This document shows positions 10,486 to 19,329 of a stretch of DNA of 64,000 bases, piece after piece. Below the pieces are notes generated by a model, which worked only from the letters and a program-made list of their open reading frames with translations, had not been told where the DNA came from and searched no databases. Within the stretch, counting starts at the first letter, position 1. Each line of letters opens with the position of its first letter. Both the position numbers and the translations under genes were made by a program. This stretch comes from Corynebacterium sp. P3-F1 (GTDB lineage Bacteria > Actinomycetota > Actinomycetes > Mycobacteriales > Mycobacteriaceae): the NCBI RefSeq assembly GCF_030503635.1, contig NZ_CP129965.1, positions 558,001 to 622,000 on the forward strand. Direction: 5' to 3'.

Positions 10486-11183
10486 TGGCCGCCCTCGCGT
10501 TGGAAGCGCTGGACACCGGACTCAGTCTGGCCGTTGGCGGTGACTGTCACGGTCGCGGATGCGATGTCGCCGTCCACACGGACGTCGCTAAGCTTCGCGT
10601 CTGTCTTCGGCACCGGCGGAACGGGACGGCCGGCCGCCTTGGCCGCGTCAACGGCCTGCTGCATCTCATGCTCCGTCTGCTCGAGCGAGGTACCGCGGCT
10701 AGCCAGCTCCTGGTTGGTCTGGTCAACGACCTTCTTGCAAGAGTTATCCATGATGACTCGTGACCAAGACACCAGGTTGTCCGGATTGTAAATCCGGTTC
10801 ATCGTTTCGGTCATCTGCTTGAGGTCGGCGTCGCTGCCCGCCTTGCCACCCTCCACAGGCTTGATCTCGACGGTAGGAAGCGTGCCGTCCTCGAACGGGT
10901 TGACCACGCCAGCTGCCCCTTCATTGGGCACGCCCTTAGCCTGCGGATCGTCCGGGTTAGCCTGATCCTCCGGCTTCGGCTCCCCGTCCTTTTTTTCCTT
11001 GTCCTTGTCGTCCTTCTTGTCCGCAGGATCAACCGCGTCCGGAGCGACAGTCACCATATTGGTTTCCGTAGCCATCCCCGACACGACATTCTCATCCTCA
11101 TTGGACCCGCATGCAGCCAAGGCCAGCGGGGCAACGAGCACAGCTGCCGCGACCGTCTTCTTCGGAGTGATGGTCAACGTCAT
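10467..11183 (-). CDS. Secreted lipoprotein of unknown function
   Basis: A 238-residue protein with a lipoprotein signal peptide: Lys-Lys at 8-9, a hydrophobic stretch, and lipobox LAAC at 22-25 (lipidated C25). A highly charged, low-complexity linker follows (DPADKKDDKDKEKKDGE), then a globular C-terminal domain of about 130 residues. That domain holds two cysteines, in NSCKK and at the very end (KVCN), which could form a disulphide. It leads the run into hisD. No enzymatic motif is visible; a cell-envelope role is inferred only from the export signal. Confidence 0.78.
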   Translation of the reverse strand: MTLTITPKKTVAAAVLVAPLALAACGSNEDENVVSGMATETNMVTVAPDAVDPADKKDDKDKEKKDGEPKPEDQANPDDPQAKGVPNEGAAGVVNPFEDGTLPTVEIKPVEGGKAGSDADLKQMTETMNRIYNPDNLVSWSRVIMDNSCKKVVDQTNQELASRGTSLEQTEHEMQQAVDAAKAAGRPVPPVPKTDAKLSDVRVDGDIASATVTVTANGQTESGVQRFQREGGQWKVCN

Positions 11184-11444
11184 AAAAGAAGTCTCCTCGA
11201 ACCATTCCGTTATCTAAACGCCCCCGCGGGGGCCGCTACGGGGGACATGCGATCCTAGAGGGCAATCGAGTTGCTGTCTTGCGTGACACTGCAACCGATT
11301 CGATAACGCGAATTGCTTTGTATTGCTTTCAATGCACACCAGATCATAGCAATCGTAATGTCACGAACTTCAACCACAAGACGGTGAAGATGCCGTGAAG
11401 AAGCTGTAAAATGAGCCGACGAGCTGCGTGTACGCTGAGGCGAC
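11184..11444. promoter_or_regulatory. Divergent promoter region between the lipoprotein and tetR genes
   Basis: This 261-bp gap should hold two opposed promoters. For tetR, TAAAAT at 11406-11411 is a good -10. For the lipoprotein, TAGGAT on the minus strand (about 11251-11256) is a candidate -10. Possible operator elements are ATTCG-N6-CGAAT at 11298-11313, a repeated ATTGCTTT unit at about 11312-11330, and a GC palindrome GCCCCCGCGGGGGC near 11221-11234 in the lipoprotein 5' leader. Confidence 0.5.
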
Positions 11445-11978
11445 ATGCAACTGTCTCGCTCAGTTATCGCACGTACTGCCGTGGAGATACTGGATAACTA
11501 CGGCATCGCAGATGTCTCCATGCGGCGGGTCGCCGGGGCTCTCGACGTAGCTCCGGGCGCGTTGTACTGGCACATCGACAGCAAACAGGCCCTCATTGCG
11601 GCGATGGCCGACCAAATCATCGCTCCCGTTCTTGCCGCCTCTCACGCCGGCCCGAAGGAATTCTGCACCGCACTTCGCGGCGCTCTCCTTTCCCACACTG
11701 ACGGAGCCGATGTCGTCTCCAGCGCCGCGGCGCAGCCCGCCTCCCATGTCTTCTCCGCGCTGTTGACCGGCATCCGCTCGACGTTCCCCGACAAGGTGGA
11801 TGATGCTGCGGCCGCAGGCCTGCTCTACTTGACGCTGGGTGCTTCAAACCTGCACCAAGCAGGTGCCCAACTGCAGCGAGCCACCACTGGCGACGCTGCT
11901 GCAACGTACGGTTCCGAGGAGGAACTCGAGCATGCCGTTGACCTGCTTATCGCAGGTCTCCGCGCGGAGAGGAGCTAG
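11445..11978 (+). CDS. TetR-family transcriptional regulator
   Basis: A 177-residue regulator with the TetR helix-turn-helix at the N-terminus, visible as ADVSMRRVAGALDVAPGALY followed by WHIDSKQAL (residues 22-50). The C-terminal half is the helical ligand-binding and dimer domain. It diverges from the lipoprotein/hisD run and lies 39 bp before glgX on the same strand. Plausible targets are its own divergent promoter, where an ATTCG-N6-CGAAT element lies, and perhaps glgX. The ligand is unknown. The ribosome site is GAGG just ahead of ATG 11445. Confidence 0.88.
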   Translation: MQLSRSVIARTAVEILDNYGIADVSMRRVAGALDVAPGALYWHIDSKQALIAAMADQIIAPVLAASHAGPKEFCTALRGALLSHTDGADVVSSAAAQPASHVFSALLTGIRSTFPDKVDDAAAAGLLYLTLGASNLHQAGAQLQRATTGDAAATYGSEEELEHAVDLLIAGLRAERS

Positions 11979-12017
11979 CGCCGTCGCCACCTCCGATATC
12001 TATTACCATCGGTTCTC

Positions 12018-14273
12018 ATGACAAATCCGAGCACGAACAAGCAGACCGTCCAGGTGTGGCCGGGATCCGCATACCCCCTGGGATCCACGTATGACGGTGC
12101 CGGCACCAATTTCGCCATTTTCTCCAACGTCGCGGAGAAGGTGGAGCTCTGCCTGATCGACCGCGAAGATAACGAGGTCCGCGTCAACCTCGAAGAGGTG
12201 GATAACCACGTCTGGCACGCCTACCTCCCGGGTGTTTTGCCGGGGCAACGCTACGGTTACCGCATTCACGGCCCGTGGGATCCGGAAAACGGCAAGCGGT
12301 GCGACCCGTCGAAACTGCTGGTCGATCCTTATGCTCGGGCCTTCGACGGAGAATTCGACGGCCATTCCTCCCTGTTCTCCTACGACATCCACGCCGAGCC
12401 CGCCGGTTCAGGCCGCAACGAAGAAGACTCGCTCGGCCACACTATGAAGTCTGTGGTGATCAACCCGTTCTTCGACTGGGGCGATGACCGCTCGCCGCGC
12501 ATCCCGGACAACGACACGATCATCTACGAGATGCACGTCAAGGGCATGACCCAGCTGCACCCGGATGTTCCGGAAGAACTCCGCGGAACGTATGCGGGCC
12601 TGGCGCACCCCAGCGTCATCTCCTATTTGCAGGATCTCGGTGTAACTTCCGTCGAGCTCATGCCGGTCCACCAGTTCCTCCAGGACGACCGCCTGCGCGA
12701 CTTGGGACTGCGCAACTACTGGGGTTACAACACGTTCGGTTTTTTCGCACCGCACCAGGATTACGCTGCGAGCAAGAAGCCTGGCGATGCTGTCTCCGAA
12801 TTCAAGGGCATGGTCCGCGCTTACCACGAAGCGGGCATGGAGGTCATCCTCGATGTGGTGTACAACCACACGGCCGAGGGCAACCACTTGGGTCCCACTA
12901 TCGCCTTCCGCGGCATCGACAACGAGGCCTATTACAGGCTTGTCGACGAAGACCGGTTTCACTACATGGACTACACTGGGACGGGCAACTCCTTGAATGT
13001 GCGCGATCCGCACTCGCTGCAGCTGATCATGGACTCCCTTCGCTACTGGGTCTCCGAGATGCACGTCGACGGATTCCGCTTCGACTTGGCCTCCACGCTC
13101 GCCCGGGAATTCTCTGACGTGGACCGTCTGGCTACCTTCTTCGACCTCGTCCAACAAGACCCGGTTGTCTCCCAAGTCAAACTCATTGCCGAGCCGTGGG
13201 ATGTCGGCGAGAACGGCTACCAGGTGGGCAACTTCCCGCCGCTGTGGAGCGAGTGGAACGGAAAGTACCGTGACACGGTGCGCGATTTCTGGCGCGGCGA
13301 ACCTTCAACCCTCGGTGAGTTCGCTTCCCGGCTCACTGGCTCGTCGGACCTGTACAAACACAACGGTCGCCGCCCGACTGCGTCCATCAATTTCATCACG
13401 GCGCACGACGGTTTCACCCTTAACGACCTGGTCAGCTACAACGAGAAACACAATGAAGCCAACCAGGAAGACGGCCGCGACGGTGAGAGCCACAACCGCT
13501 CCTGGAACTGCGGTGTTGAAGGCCCGACGGATGATCCTGAGGTTGCGACGCTGCGTGCTCAGCAACGCCGCAATTTCCTGACCACGCTTCTGCTGTCCTT
13601 GGGCACCCCGATGATCGCTCACGGCGATGAATTCGCCCGCACCCAGGGCGGTAACAACAACGTCTACTGCCAGGACAACGAGACGTCGTGGATGAACTGG
13701 GACCGTCTCGAGGTCGGCGATGATTTGCACGATTTCACCAAACGGCTCATTGCCATCCGCAAGGAGCACCCTGTCTTCCGCCGCCGCCGCTTCCTCGCCG
13801 GGGGGCCGCTGGGCACCGACGTGCAGGACCGCGATGTGGCTTGGTTCGTGCCCGACGGCCAGCTGATGACACAGGATGACTGGGGGTTCGCCTTCGGAAA
13901 AGCCCTGCAGGCCTATGTGAACGGTAACCAGATCGCCGAGCCGGATGCGAGGGGCCAGCGGGTCGTGGACGACTCGTTCCTGTTGATGTTCAATGCGTAC
14001 CACGAGAACATCGAATTCACTTTGCCGCCGCAGAGCCTTGGTGCGAAGTGGGAAGTGGTAATCGACACCACCGAGCCGCTCGGCTACCCGGCTGAGACCG
14101 AGGAAATTGAGGCTGGCGGAACGAAGAACGTGGCCGCGCGCTCGACGATCGTGCTGCGCCAGGTGGAACCGCCCATCTTCGCCGAAGAACCCGCGGACGC
14201 CGGCGACTCTGCCGATGCCCCGGATGAGCCCGCGGTCGACGACGATGCGGAGGCACAAACTTCAGATGATTAG
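12018..14273 (+). CDS. glgX: Glycogen debranching enzyme (isoamylase type)
   Basis: A 751-residue GH13 enzyme that hydrolyses alpha-1,6 branches of glycogen. An N-terminal CBM48-like domain (YPLGSTYDGAGTNFAIFS) precedes the catalytic barrel. The three catalytic acids are nucleophile D356 in DGFRFDLAS, acid/base E392 in IAEPWD, and D464 in TAHDGF. The last 35 or so residues form an acidic, Ala/Asp-rich tail (EEPADAGDSADAPDEP), probably disordered. There is no Shine-Dalgarno motif before ATG 12018, but TACCAT lies eight bases upstream, so the mRNA may be leaderless. The released maltodextrins feed TreY and TreZ, encoded nearby. Confidence 0.95.
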   Translation: MTNPSTNKQTVQVWPGSAYPLGSTYDGAGTNFAIFSNVAEKVELCLIDREDNEVRVNLEEVDNHVWHAYLPGVLPGQRYGYRIHGPWDPENGKRCDPSKLLVDPYARAFDGEFDGHSSLFSYDIHAEPAGSGRNEEDSLGHTMKSVVINPFFDWGDDRSPRIPDNDTIIYEMHVKGMTQLHPDVPEELRGTYAGLAHPSVISYLQDLGVTSVELMPVHQFLQDDRLRDLGLRNYWGYNTFGFFAPHQDYAASKKPGDAVSEFKGMVRAYHEAGMEVILDVVYNHTAEGNHLGPTIAFRGIDNEAYYRLVDEDRFHYMDYTGTGNSLNVRDPHSLQLIMDSLRYWVSEMHVDGFRFDLASTLAREFSDVDRLATFFDLVQQDPVVSQVKLIAEPWDVGENGYQVGNFPPLWSEWNGKYRDTVRDFWRGEPSTLGEFASRLTGSSDLYKHNGRRPTASINFITAHDGFTLNDLVSYNEKHNEANQEDGRDGESHNRSWNCGVEGPTDDPEVATLRAQQRRNFLTTLLLSLGTPMIAHGDEFARTQGGNNNVYCQDNETSWMNWDRLEVGDDLHDFTKRLIAIRKEHPVFRRRRFLAGGPLGTDVQDRDVAWFVPDGQLMTQDDWGFAFGKALQAYVNGNQIAEPDARGQRVVDDSFLLMFNAYHENIEFTLPPQSLGAKWEVVIDTTEPLGYPAETEEIEAGGTKNVAARSTIVLRQVEPPIFAEEPADAGDSADAPDEPAVDDDAEAQTSDD

Positions 14274-15600
14274 TGCTCACGGATCAACGATCCTGGTCAC
14301 CGACACTGCCCTTGAGATTCATCCGGATCCGCTCCAGGCGGCTTTGACCGGCACCACCGATGCGACGGTGCTTCCACTGGCAGGGGTAACGGGTGTAACG
14401 GTTCTTCCCGGTGATGACTGGGATGCGACGCGCATAGCTGTCACATCCGGCGCCGACGAAACCGTCATCCGCTTCACCCCTGGAGATACGAAGGGCCCTG
14501 AGCGCCTACGCGCCACGGTAGAAGCGGCACAATCTGGCAAGAAGATCAGCACGGATAGCATCCCGGGGTTCAGCTTCGTCGCGTTCGATGTGGAGACGGC
14601 GAACCAGCATTGGGGTTCAATCTGTCAGATGGGCCTCGTGCGGGTTGTCGACGGTGAAATCACCGAGCGCGCATCGTGGCTGTGCCGCCCGCCTACCGGG
14701 ATCGACGAGTTCGATCCATTCAACGTGGACTGCCACGGGATCACAGAGGAATCTGTCGCCGACGAACCTGATGTCGGGGAACTGTTCGAACGCTTCAGCG
14801 ATTTCGTGGGAGACCTCCCTGTAGTCGCGCACAACGCCTATTTCGACGCTTCCGCCTTGCGTTACGCAGCATTGGCGACTGGGAAGGAGATTCCCACCAT
14901 CACATTCGGTTGCTCCCTCGCACAGTCCCGAGCGGCCGGCCTCGATGTGGCAAACCACCGTCTTCCGACCGTGGCGGAGTACTTTGGCGTCCCCCTGAAG
15001 AACCACCACGACGCCTGCGCTGACGCTGAAGCGTGTGCCGGTGTCATGCTGGGCCTCGCTCGCCGTGCGGAGCATTCAGGAACCCTCGCCGACTACGTCC
15101 ATTCCACCGGTTTCGCTCTCGGCTCCGTCGGCAAGCTCCGCGTCACTCCGGTTCTCAAGGATCTCTCGGGCGCTCAAACATCACTGCAGACCACAGCCGT
15201 AGGAGAATCCCAGACGAACGATGCGTCCGGGGCTGGAAACTCCGGAAAATCAGGCCGCGGTCCCGCACCGTGGCAGTCGGTGGCCACACCTGACACGATC
15301 CCGGAACCTGCGGTGGACGCGGACCCGGATTCGCCGCTTTACGACCAGCACGTGACCTTGACAGGCGAGTTCGAGCCATTTGACAAAGGCCAGCTTTGGG
15401 AAGGCATTGCCGCTCGCGGGGGTCAGGTGGGCAAGAACGTGACCAAAAAGACGACGATTCTCGTCGTCGGTGAATGGGCGAGCATGACGTCGAAGGAGAA
15501 ACGCGCCCGCGAGCTTATGGAAAAAGGCCAGGACATTGAGATCTGGCCGGCAGAGAAGCTTCTCGATGTCTTGGGATTGAACGAGCAACCGCCGTTCTAA
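14266..15600 (+). CDS. DnaQ-like 3'-5' exonuclease with PH-like N-terminus and C-terminal BRCT domain
   Basis: A 444-residue protein starting at ATG 14266, which overlaps the glgX stop by 8 bp. Residues 1-90 look like a small beta-rich, PH-like domain. Residues 101-270 form a DEDDh exonuclease: D108/E110 in AFDVET, D194 in NAYFDAS, and H248/D253 in HHDACAD. After a Ser/Gly-rich linker, residues 350-444 match a BRCT domain (VTLTGEF, GGQVGKNVTKKTTILVVGE). It is not the main replicative epsilon subunit by architecture; a DNA-repair or trimming role is inferred. The name DNA polymerase III epsilon-like is conventional. Confidence 0.85.
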   Translation: MISAHGSTILVTDTALEIHPDPLQAALTGTTDATVLPLAGVTGVTVLPGDDWDATRIAVTSGADETVIRFTPGDTKGPERLRATVEAAQSGKKISTDSIPGFSFVAFDVETANQHWGSICQMGLVRVVDGEITERASWLCRPPTGIDEFDPFNVDCHGITEESVADEPDVGELFERFSDFVGDLPVVAHNAYFDASALRYAALATGKEIPTITFGCSLAQSRAAGLDVANHRLPTVAEYFGVPLKNHHDACADAEACAGVMLGLARRAEHSGTLADYVHSTGFALGSVGKLRVTPVLKDLSGAQTSLQTTAVGESQTNDASGAGNSGKSGRGPAPWQSVATPDTIPEPAVDADPDSPLYDQHVTLTGEFEPFDKGQLWEGIAARGGQVGKNVTKKTTILVVGEWASMTSKEKRARELMEKGQDIEIWPAEKLLDVLGLNEQPPF

Positions 15601-15671
15601 AGCGACGCTGACAGCACGCCAGTTCTCGGCGGGCCGGGAACCTCGGGGGCGCAGGCGCAGTCTAACAAGGC

Positions 15672-16328
15672 ATGAACAGCGCCTTGACCACTGCTTTGAC
15701 CACTGCTGTGAAGCCCACTTCCGGGACCACATCCGCCGCCGTCTATTCGTCGTTCGCAGCTTCCCACCATCGCTTGCCGGTGATGGGGGCGCTGCACGCG
15801 ATTCCGGCACCGCGCGTGCGCGCTGTGAAATCTAAGAGCTGGGCCAGTCCGGGGTCGTCGGTATCGCCCGCGTACATCTCCTTGTCGCGCGACCATGTGG
15901 CTTTGCTGAAAGCCCCCGACGGACGTCTGCTCTCGCCAATCGATCTAGGACAGATGGAGCTGAGTACCCGGCAGGCCTGGGATGCGGCGGCAGACACGCT
16001 TCTGCGCACGCAAAGGGGCCAGATCAAGTTCACGGTCCGGAACGCGTCTTTTGCCCTGGGCGACTCGGCACCCCGGGGATTCGAAGTCTACGGCGACTCC
16101 CACCCGCCCGCCGCGTGGCTCGCGCACCCACGGACGTTCAATGTCCTACACACTCATTTCTCGGACGTGCTCTCGCCCCGGATCGACCTCGTCTTTCTCA
16201 CCCGCAACCACAGAGAGCTCTTTGTCCTCGATGCCTGCGCCCACGACGTCCGGGAGCTCTTTCCGCGAGCAGCAGTGTTGACCTACTCGTTGGGCTTCCC
16301 CGTGAACCACCGCGGCGATAACAAATGA
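15672..16328 (+). CDS. Protein of unknown function
   Basis: A 218-residue protein that I do not recognise. It has no signal peptide or membrane helix. The N-terminus carries a 12-bp tandem repeat encoding ALTTALTTAV, and the true start could lie further in (for example GTG 15708). The C-terminal half is richer in aromatic and conserved-looking blocks: GFEVYGDSHPPAAWLAHP, NVLHTHFSDVL, FLTRNHRELFVLDACAHD. The several His and Asp residues might bind metal, but no known motif is matched. It lies between the DnaQ-like gene and treY on the same strand, and downstream of it is a palindrome in the treY promoter region. Confidence 0.6.
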   Translation: MNSALTTALTTAVKPTSGTTSAAVYSSFAASHHRLPVMGALHAIPAPRVRAVKSKSWASPGSSVSPAYISLSRDHVALLKAPDGRLLSPIDLGQMELSTRQAWDAAADTLLRTQRGQIKFTVRNASFALGDSAPRGFEVYGDSHPPAAWLAHPRTFNVLHTHFSDVLSPRIDLVFLTRNHRELFVLDACAHDVRELFPRAAVLTYSLGFPVNHRGDNK

Positions 16329-16341
16329 AAGCGCGAGGCTG

Positions 16342-16357
16342 TCTCACTAGGGTGAGA
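16342..16357. promoter_or_regulatory. Perfect palindrome upstream of treY
   Basis: TCTCACTAGGGTGAGA is a perfect inverted repeat (6-bp arms, 4-bp centre) starting 52 bp before the treY start. TAGGGT inside it and TACTAG at 16363-16368 are possible -10 elements. It looks like a repressor operator in the treY promoter. The treY ribosome site AAGGAG follows at about 16379-16384. Confidence 0.55.
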
Positions 16358-16393
16358 TGATGTACTAGTGGCGACGAAAAGGAGTGCCCGCAC

Positions 16394-18886
16394 ATGTTCC
16401 GCCCCATCACCTCGACCTACCGCCTGCAGCTGAGGGGCGCGAAAGCGGACCCGGCGGGCAGGAGCTTCGGCTTCTCCGATGCCGCCGACCTCGTCCCTTA
16501 TTTGAAGTCCCTGGGCGTCTCTCACTTGTACCTCTCCCCCATCTTCAGCTCGTACCCGGAGTCCAACCACAATTACGACGTCACCGACCCGACTGAGGTG
16601 AATCCGGAGCTCGGCGGGGTGGAGGGGCTACGCCACCTTGCCTCGGTGGCGCACGAAGCCGGCCTAGGGCTCATCGTCGACATCGTGCCCAACCACCTCG
16701 GTGTTGAAACTCCGCACCTGAACAAGTGGTGGTGGGATGTGCTGAAGAACGGAAAAGACTCCGAATTCGAGAGCTACTTCGACGTTGACTGGCACGAGGA
16801 CAACGGCGCTGGCGGGAAGCTTGGGTTGCCGGTGCTGGGGCACCCCGGCGACGAAGACAAATTCACGCTCACCTATCTCGACGAGATCGACGAACCTGTC
16901 CTCGCCTACTACGAGAGCTACTTCCCTCTCGCTCCCGGTTCCTTCGACAGCCTCGACGACGATCCCCGCGAGGTGTACGAGAAACAGAATTACCGCCTGA
17001 TGTTCTGGCGCGACGGAGTGATTTCCTACCGCAGGTTCTTCTCCGTCAACGGACTCGCCGGCATCCGCCAAGAGGACCCGCTGATCTTCGAGCACACGCA
17101 CCGGACTCTACGGCAACTCATCGCGGAAGACCTTATCGACGGAGTCCGCGTCGACCACCCAGACGGCCTTTCCGATCCCTTCACCTACCTGAATCGATTG
17201 CGTGACCTCGTCGGCGACGACCGCTGGCTGGTGGCAGAAAAGATTCTCGGCGTCACCGAGCCCCTTGACCCCCGTCTCGCGGTCGACGGAACCACCGGCT
17301 ACGACGCGTTGCGGGAACTCGACGGCGTCTTCGTCTCACGGGAGGCCGAAGACTCGCTGAGCATGCTTTCCCTCCAACAGTCCGGCTCCACGTGGGACGA
17401 GGCCGCCATCGCCGCCGCGGAGCACCAGCTCAAGCGCGATGTCGCCGAGTCGGAGCTCGCCGCTGAAATCCGCCGACTCACCCGCGCGATCCGCCGCGAT
17501 AATTTCTCGACCGCCGGTGCGGATGTCTCCGACGAGGACTTGGAGCGCACCGTCATCGACCTCGTGGCAGCGATGCCTGTCTACCGTGCGGACTATATCT
17601 CGTTATCGCGCCAGACCTCCACGATCATCGCCGATATGGTGCGCCGTTTCCCGTCGCGCCGGGCCGCCCTCGATCTCATTTCCGCGGCTTTTCTGGCCAA
17701 CGGCGAAGCGAAAACACGCTTTGCCCAAGTGTGTGGCGCGGTGATGGCGAAAGGCGTGGAGGACACGCTGTTCTACCGTGCATGCCGCCTCGTTGCACTC
17801 CAAGAGGTCGGCGGTGCGCCAGGCCGCTTCGGTGTTTCCGCGGCGGAATTCCACCTGCTCCAGCAAGAGCGCGCGATGCTGTGGCCTCACGCGATGACAA
17901 CGTTGACCACGCACGACACGAAACGGAGCGAGGACACCCGAGCACGAATCATCGAGATCACCGAGCGCCACAAGGACTTCGCGGAACTGGCGCAGCAGGT
18001 CAGGGCTCTCGTACCCGCCCCAGACGACGCGACCGCGCACTTCCTGCTCCAGAACATCATCGGTGTCTGGCCGCTGGCGGGCTCCACCGACGGGATCCGG
18101 GACCGTGTGCGGGATTATGCCGTGAAGGCGGTGCGGGAAGCGGGCGTGCACACGTCGTGGTTCGACAACGACACGCATTTTGAAACAGCGGTCACCGATT
18201 GGGTCGACGCGCTTATCGACGGCCCCGCGTCAACCATGGTCGACGAATTCGTTAAAGAGATTCACCGAGGTGCCGTACAGGTGTCCCTCGGCCGCAAGAT
18301 GCTGCAGTTGATCGGTCCCGGCATTCCGGACACCTACCAGGGGCAAGAATTCGTGGACCTCTCCCTAGTCGACCCGGACAACCGCCGCTTCGTCGACTAC
18401 GTCAACCGCGCTCAAGCACTCGACCAGTTCAAGGATTCTGCACTTTCAGGCCGGATCCACGACGAGCTCATCCACGCCCGGGACTCAGCGGCCGCCGAAG
18501 GACTTCCTGGGTGCTATCCGCATCTGGAGGGCATGGCCGACCGGGCGAAGCAGGCGGTGGTGCACGAAGGCCTGTATCTGCGCCGCCAGCACCCGGATGT
18601 GTTCTTGTCCGGCGATTACCAGCCAGTCTTCGCGGTGGGCGAAGCCGCCAGCCACCTCGTCGGCATGGCGCGTGGAGCCTCTGGGCTGGACGTGGTGGCG
18701 CTTTCCACCCGCCGACCCCTGCTGCTAGAGGACCGGGGTGGCTGGGGAGACACTACCGTCACCCTGCCTGAAGGTCGCTGGACAGACCGTCTCACCGGTC
18801 AGTCCTTCTCGGGCACCGTGTTGGTGCGGGATGTGCTAGATGGGCTACCTACGGCACTGCTCGTCGCCGAGCACATCGAAGCGTAA
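16394..18886 (+). CDS. treY: Maltooligosyl trehalose synthase
   Basis: An 830-residue GH13 enzyme that isomerises the reducing-end alpha-1,4 bond of maltodextrins to alpha,alpha-1,1. N-terminal FRPITSTYRLQL is the typical TreY start. YLSPIFSSYPESNHNYDV and IVDIVPNHLG are family motifs. The catalytic acids are D254 (GVRVDHPDG), E282 (VAEKIL) and D508 (TTHDTKRSED). AAGGAG gives a good ribosome site. The product is cut by TreZ, whose gene is 1.4 kb downstream, to give trehalose. Trehalose carries mycolic acids to the outer membrane in corynebacteria. Confidence 0.96.
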   Translation: MFRPITSTYRLQLRGAKADPAGRSFGFSDAADLVPYLKSLGVSHLYLSPIFSSYPESNHNYDVTDPTEVNPELGGVEGLRHLASVAHEAGLGLIVDIVPNHLGVETPHLNKWWWDVLKNGKDSEFESYFDVDWHEDNGAGGKLGLPVLGHPGDEDKFTLTYLDEIDEPVLAYYESYFPLAPGSFDSLDDDPREVYEKQNYRLMFWRDGVISYRRFFSVNGLAGIRQEDPLIFEHTHRTLRQLIAEDLIDGVRVDHPDGLSDPFTYLNRLRDLVGDDRWLVAEKILGVTEPLDPRLAVDGTTGYDALRELDGVFVSREAEDSLSMLSLQQSGSTWDEAAIAAAEHQLKRDVAESELAAEIRRLTRAIRRDNFSTAGADVSDEDLERTVIDLVAAMPVYRADYISLSRQTSTIIADMVRRFPSRRAALDLISAAFLANGEAKTRFAQVCGAVMAKGVEDTLFYRACRLVALQEVGGAPGRFGVSAAEFHLLQQERAMLWPHAMTTLTTHDTKRSEDTRARIIEITERHKDFAELAQQVRALVPAPDDATAHFLLQNIIGVWPLAGSTDGIRDRVRDYAVKAVREAGVHTSWFDNDTHFETAVTDWVDALIDGPASTMVDEFVKEIHRGAVQVSLGRKMLQLIGPGIPDTYQGQEFVDLSLVDPDNRRFVDYVNRAQALDQFKDSALSGRIHDELIHARDSAAAEGLPGCYPHLEGMADRAKQAVVHEGLYLRRQHPDVFLSGDYQPVFAVGEAASHLVGMARGASGLDVVALSTRRPLLLEDRGGWGDTTVTLPEGRWTDRLTGQSFSGTVLVRDVLDGLPTALLVAEHIEA

Positions 18887-18899
18887 CCGGCGAACTCTA

Positions 18900-18916
18900 G
18901 CAGCGACCGCCGCTGC
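18900..18916. terminator. Small hairpin between convergent treY and the S4 gene
   Basis: GCAGCG at 18900-18905 pairs with CGCTGC at 18911-18916 around a 5-base loop in the 44-bp convergent gap. No T run follows on either strand, so termination is only possible. Confidence 0.3.
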
Positions 18917-18930
18917 AGACCCCGCCTCGC

Positions 18931-19329
18931 TCACCGCCGTCCGCGCAGACGGTCGATCTCCCGGCGCTCTTTCTTAGTTGGGCGACCAGCGCCGCGGTCG
19001 CGCTTGGGCATGGAGTAGAAATACTCCTTCGGAGGTGGTTGCGGCGAATGGTCGATGTAGCACTGGCGGGCCACCGGGGCACCCGCACGTTTACGCAGGG
19101 TCTGCACCACTTCGTACTCGATGTCGCGGTAGTCTTTCCACGCCTTAACACGGTCGCCGGGCACGACTTGAGCAGAAGGCTTGACCGCGTTGCCGTTCAG
19201 CTTGACGTGCCCGGCGCGCACCGCGTTCGCCGCCTCAGAGCGTGTCTTGTACATGCGCACGGCCCACACCCATACGTCGATGCGGACCGGACCGCCGTCC
19301 GCGTCGGAGTTTTCTCCCGGACCAGCCAC
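18931..19329 (-). CDS. S4-domain RNA-binding protein (Hsp15-like)
   Basis: A 132-residue protein with an S4 RNA-binding domain at residues 16-65 (VRIDVWVWAVRMYKTRSEAA, then VKLNGNAVKPSAQVVPGDRV). A basic C-terminal tail (KKERREIDRLRGRR) follows. The E. coli relative Hsp15 binds stalled 50S subunits carrying peptidyl-tRNA; the same role here is inferred. GTG 19329 shares one base with the TAG stop of the preceding gene, so translation is coupled. It converges with treY. Confidence 0.87.
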   Translation of the reverse strand: MAGPGENSDADGGPVRIDVWVWAVRMYKTRSEAANAVRAGHVKLNGNAVKPSAQVVPGDRVKAWKDYRDIEYEVVQTLRKRAGAPVARQCYIDHSPQPPPKEYFYSMPKRDRGAGRPTKKERREIDRLRGRR

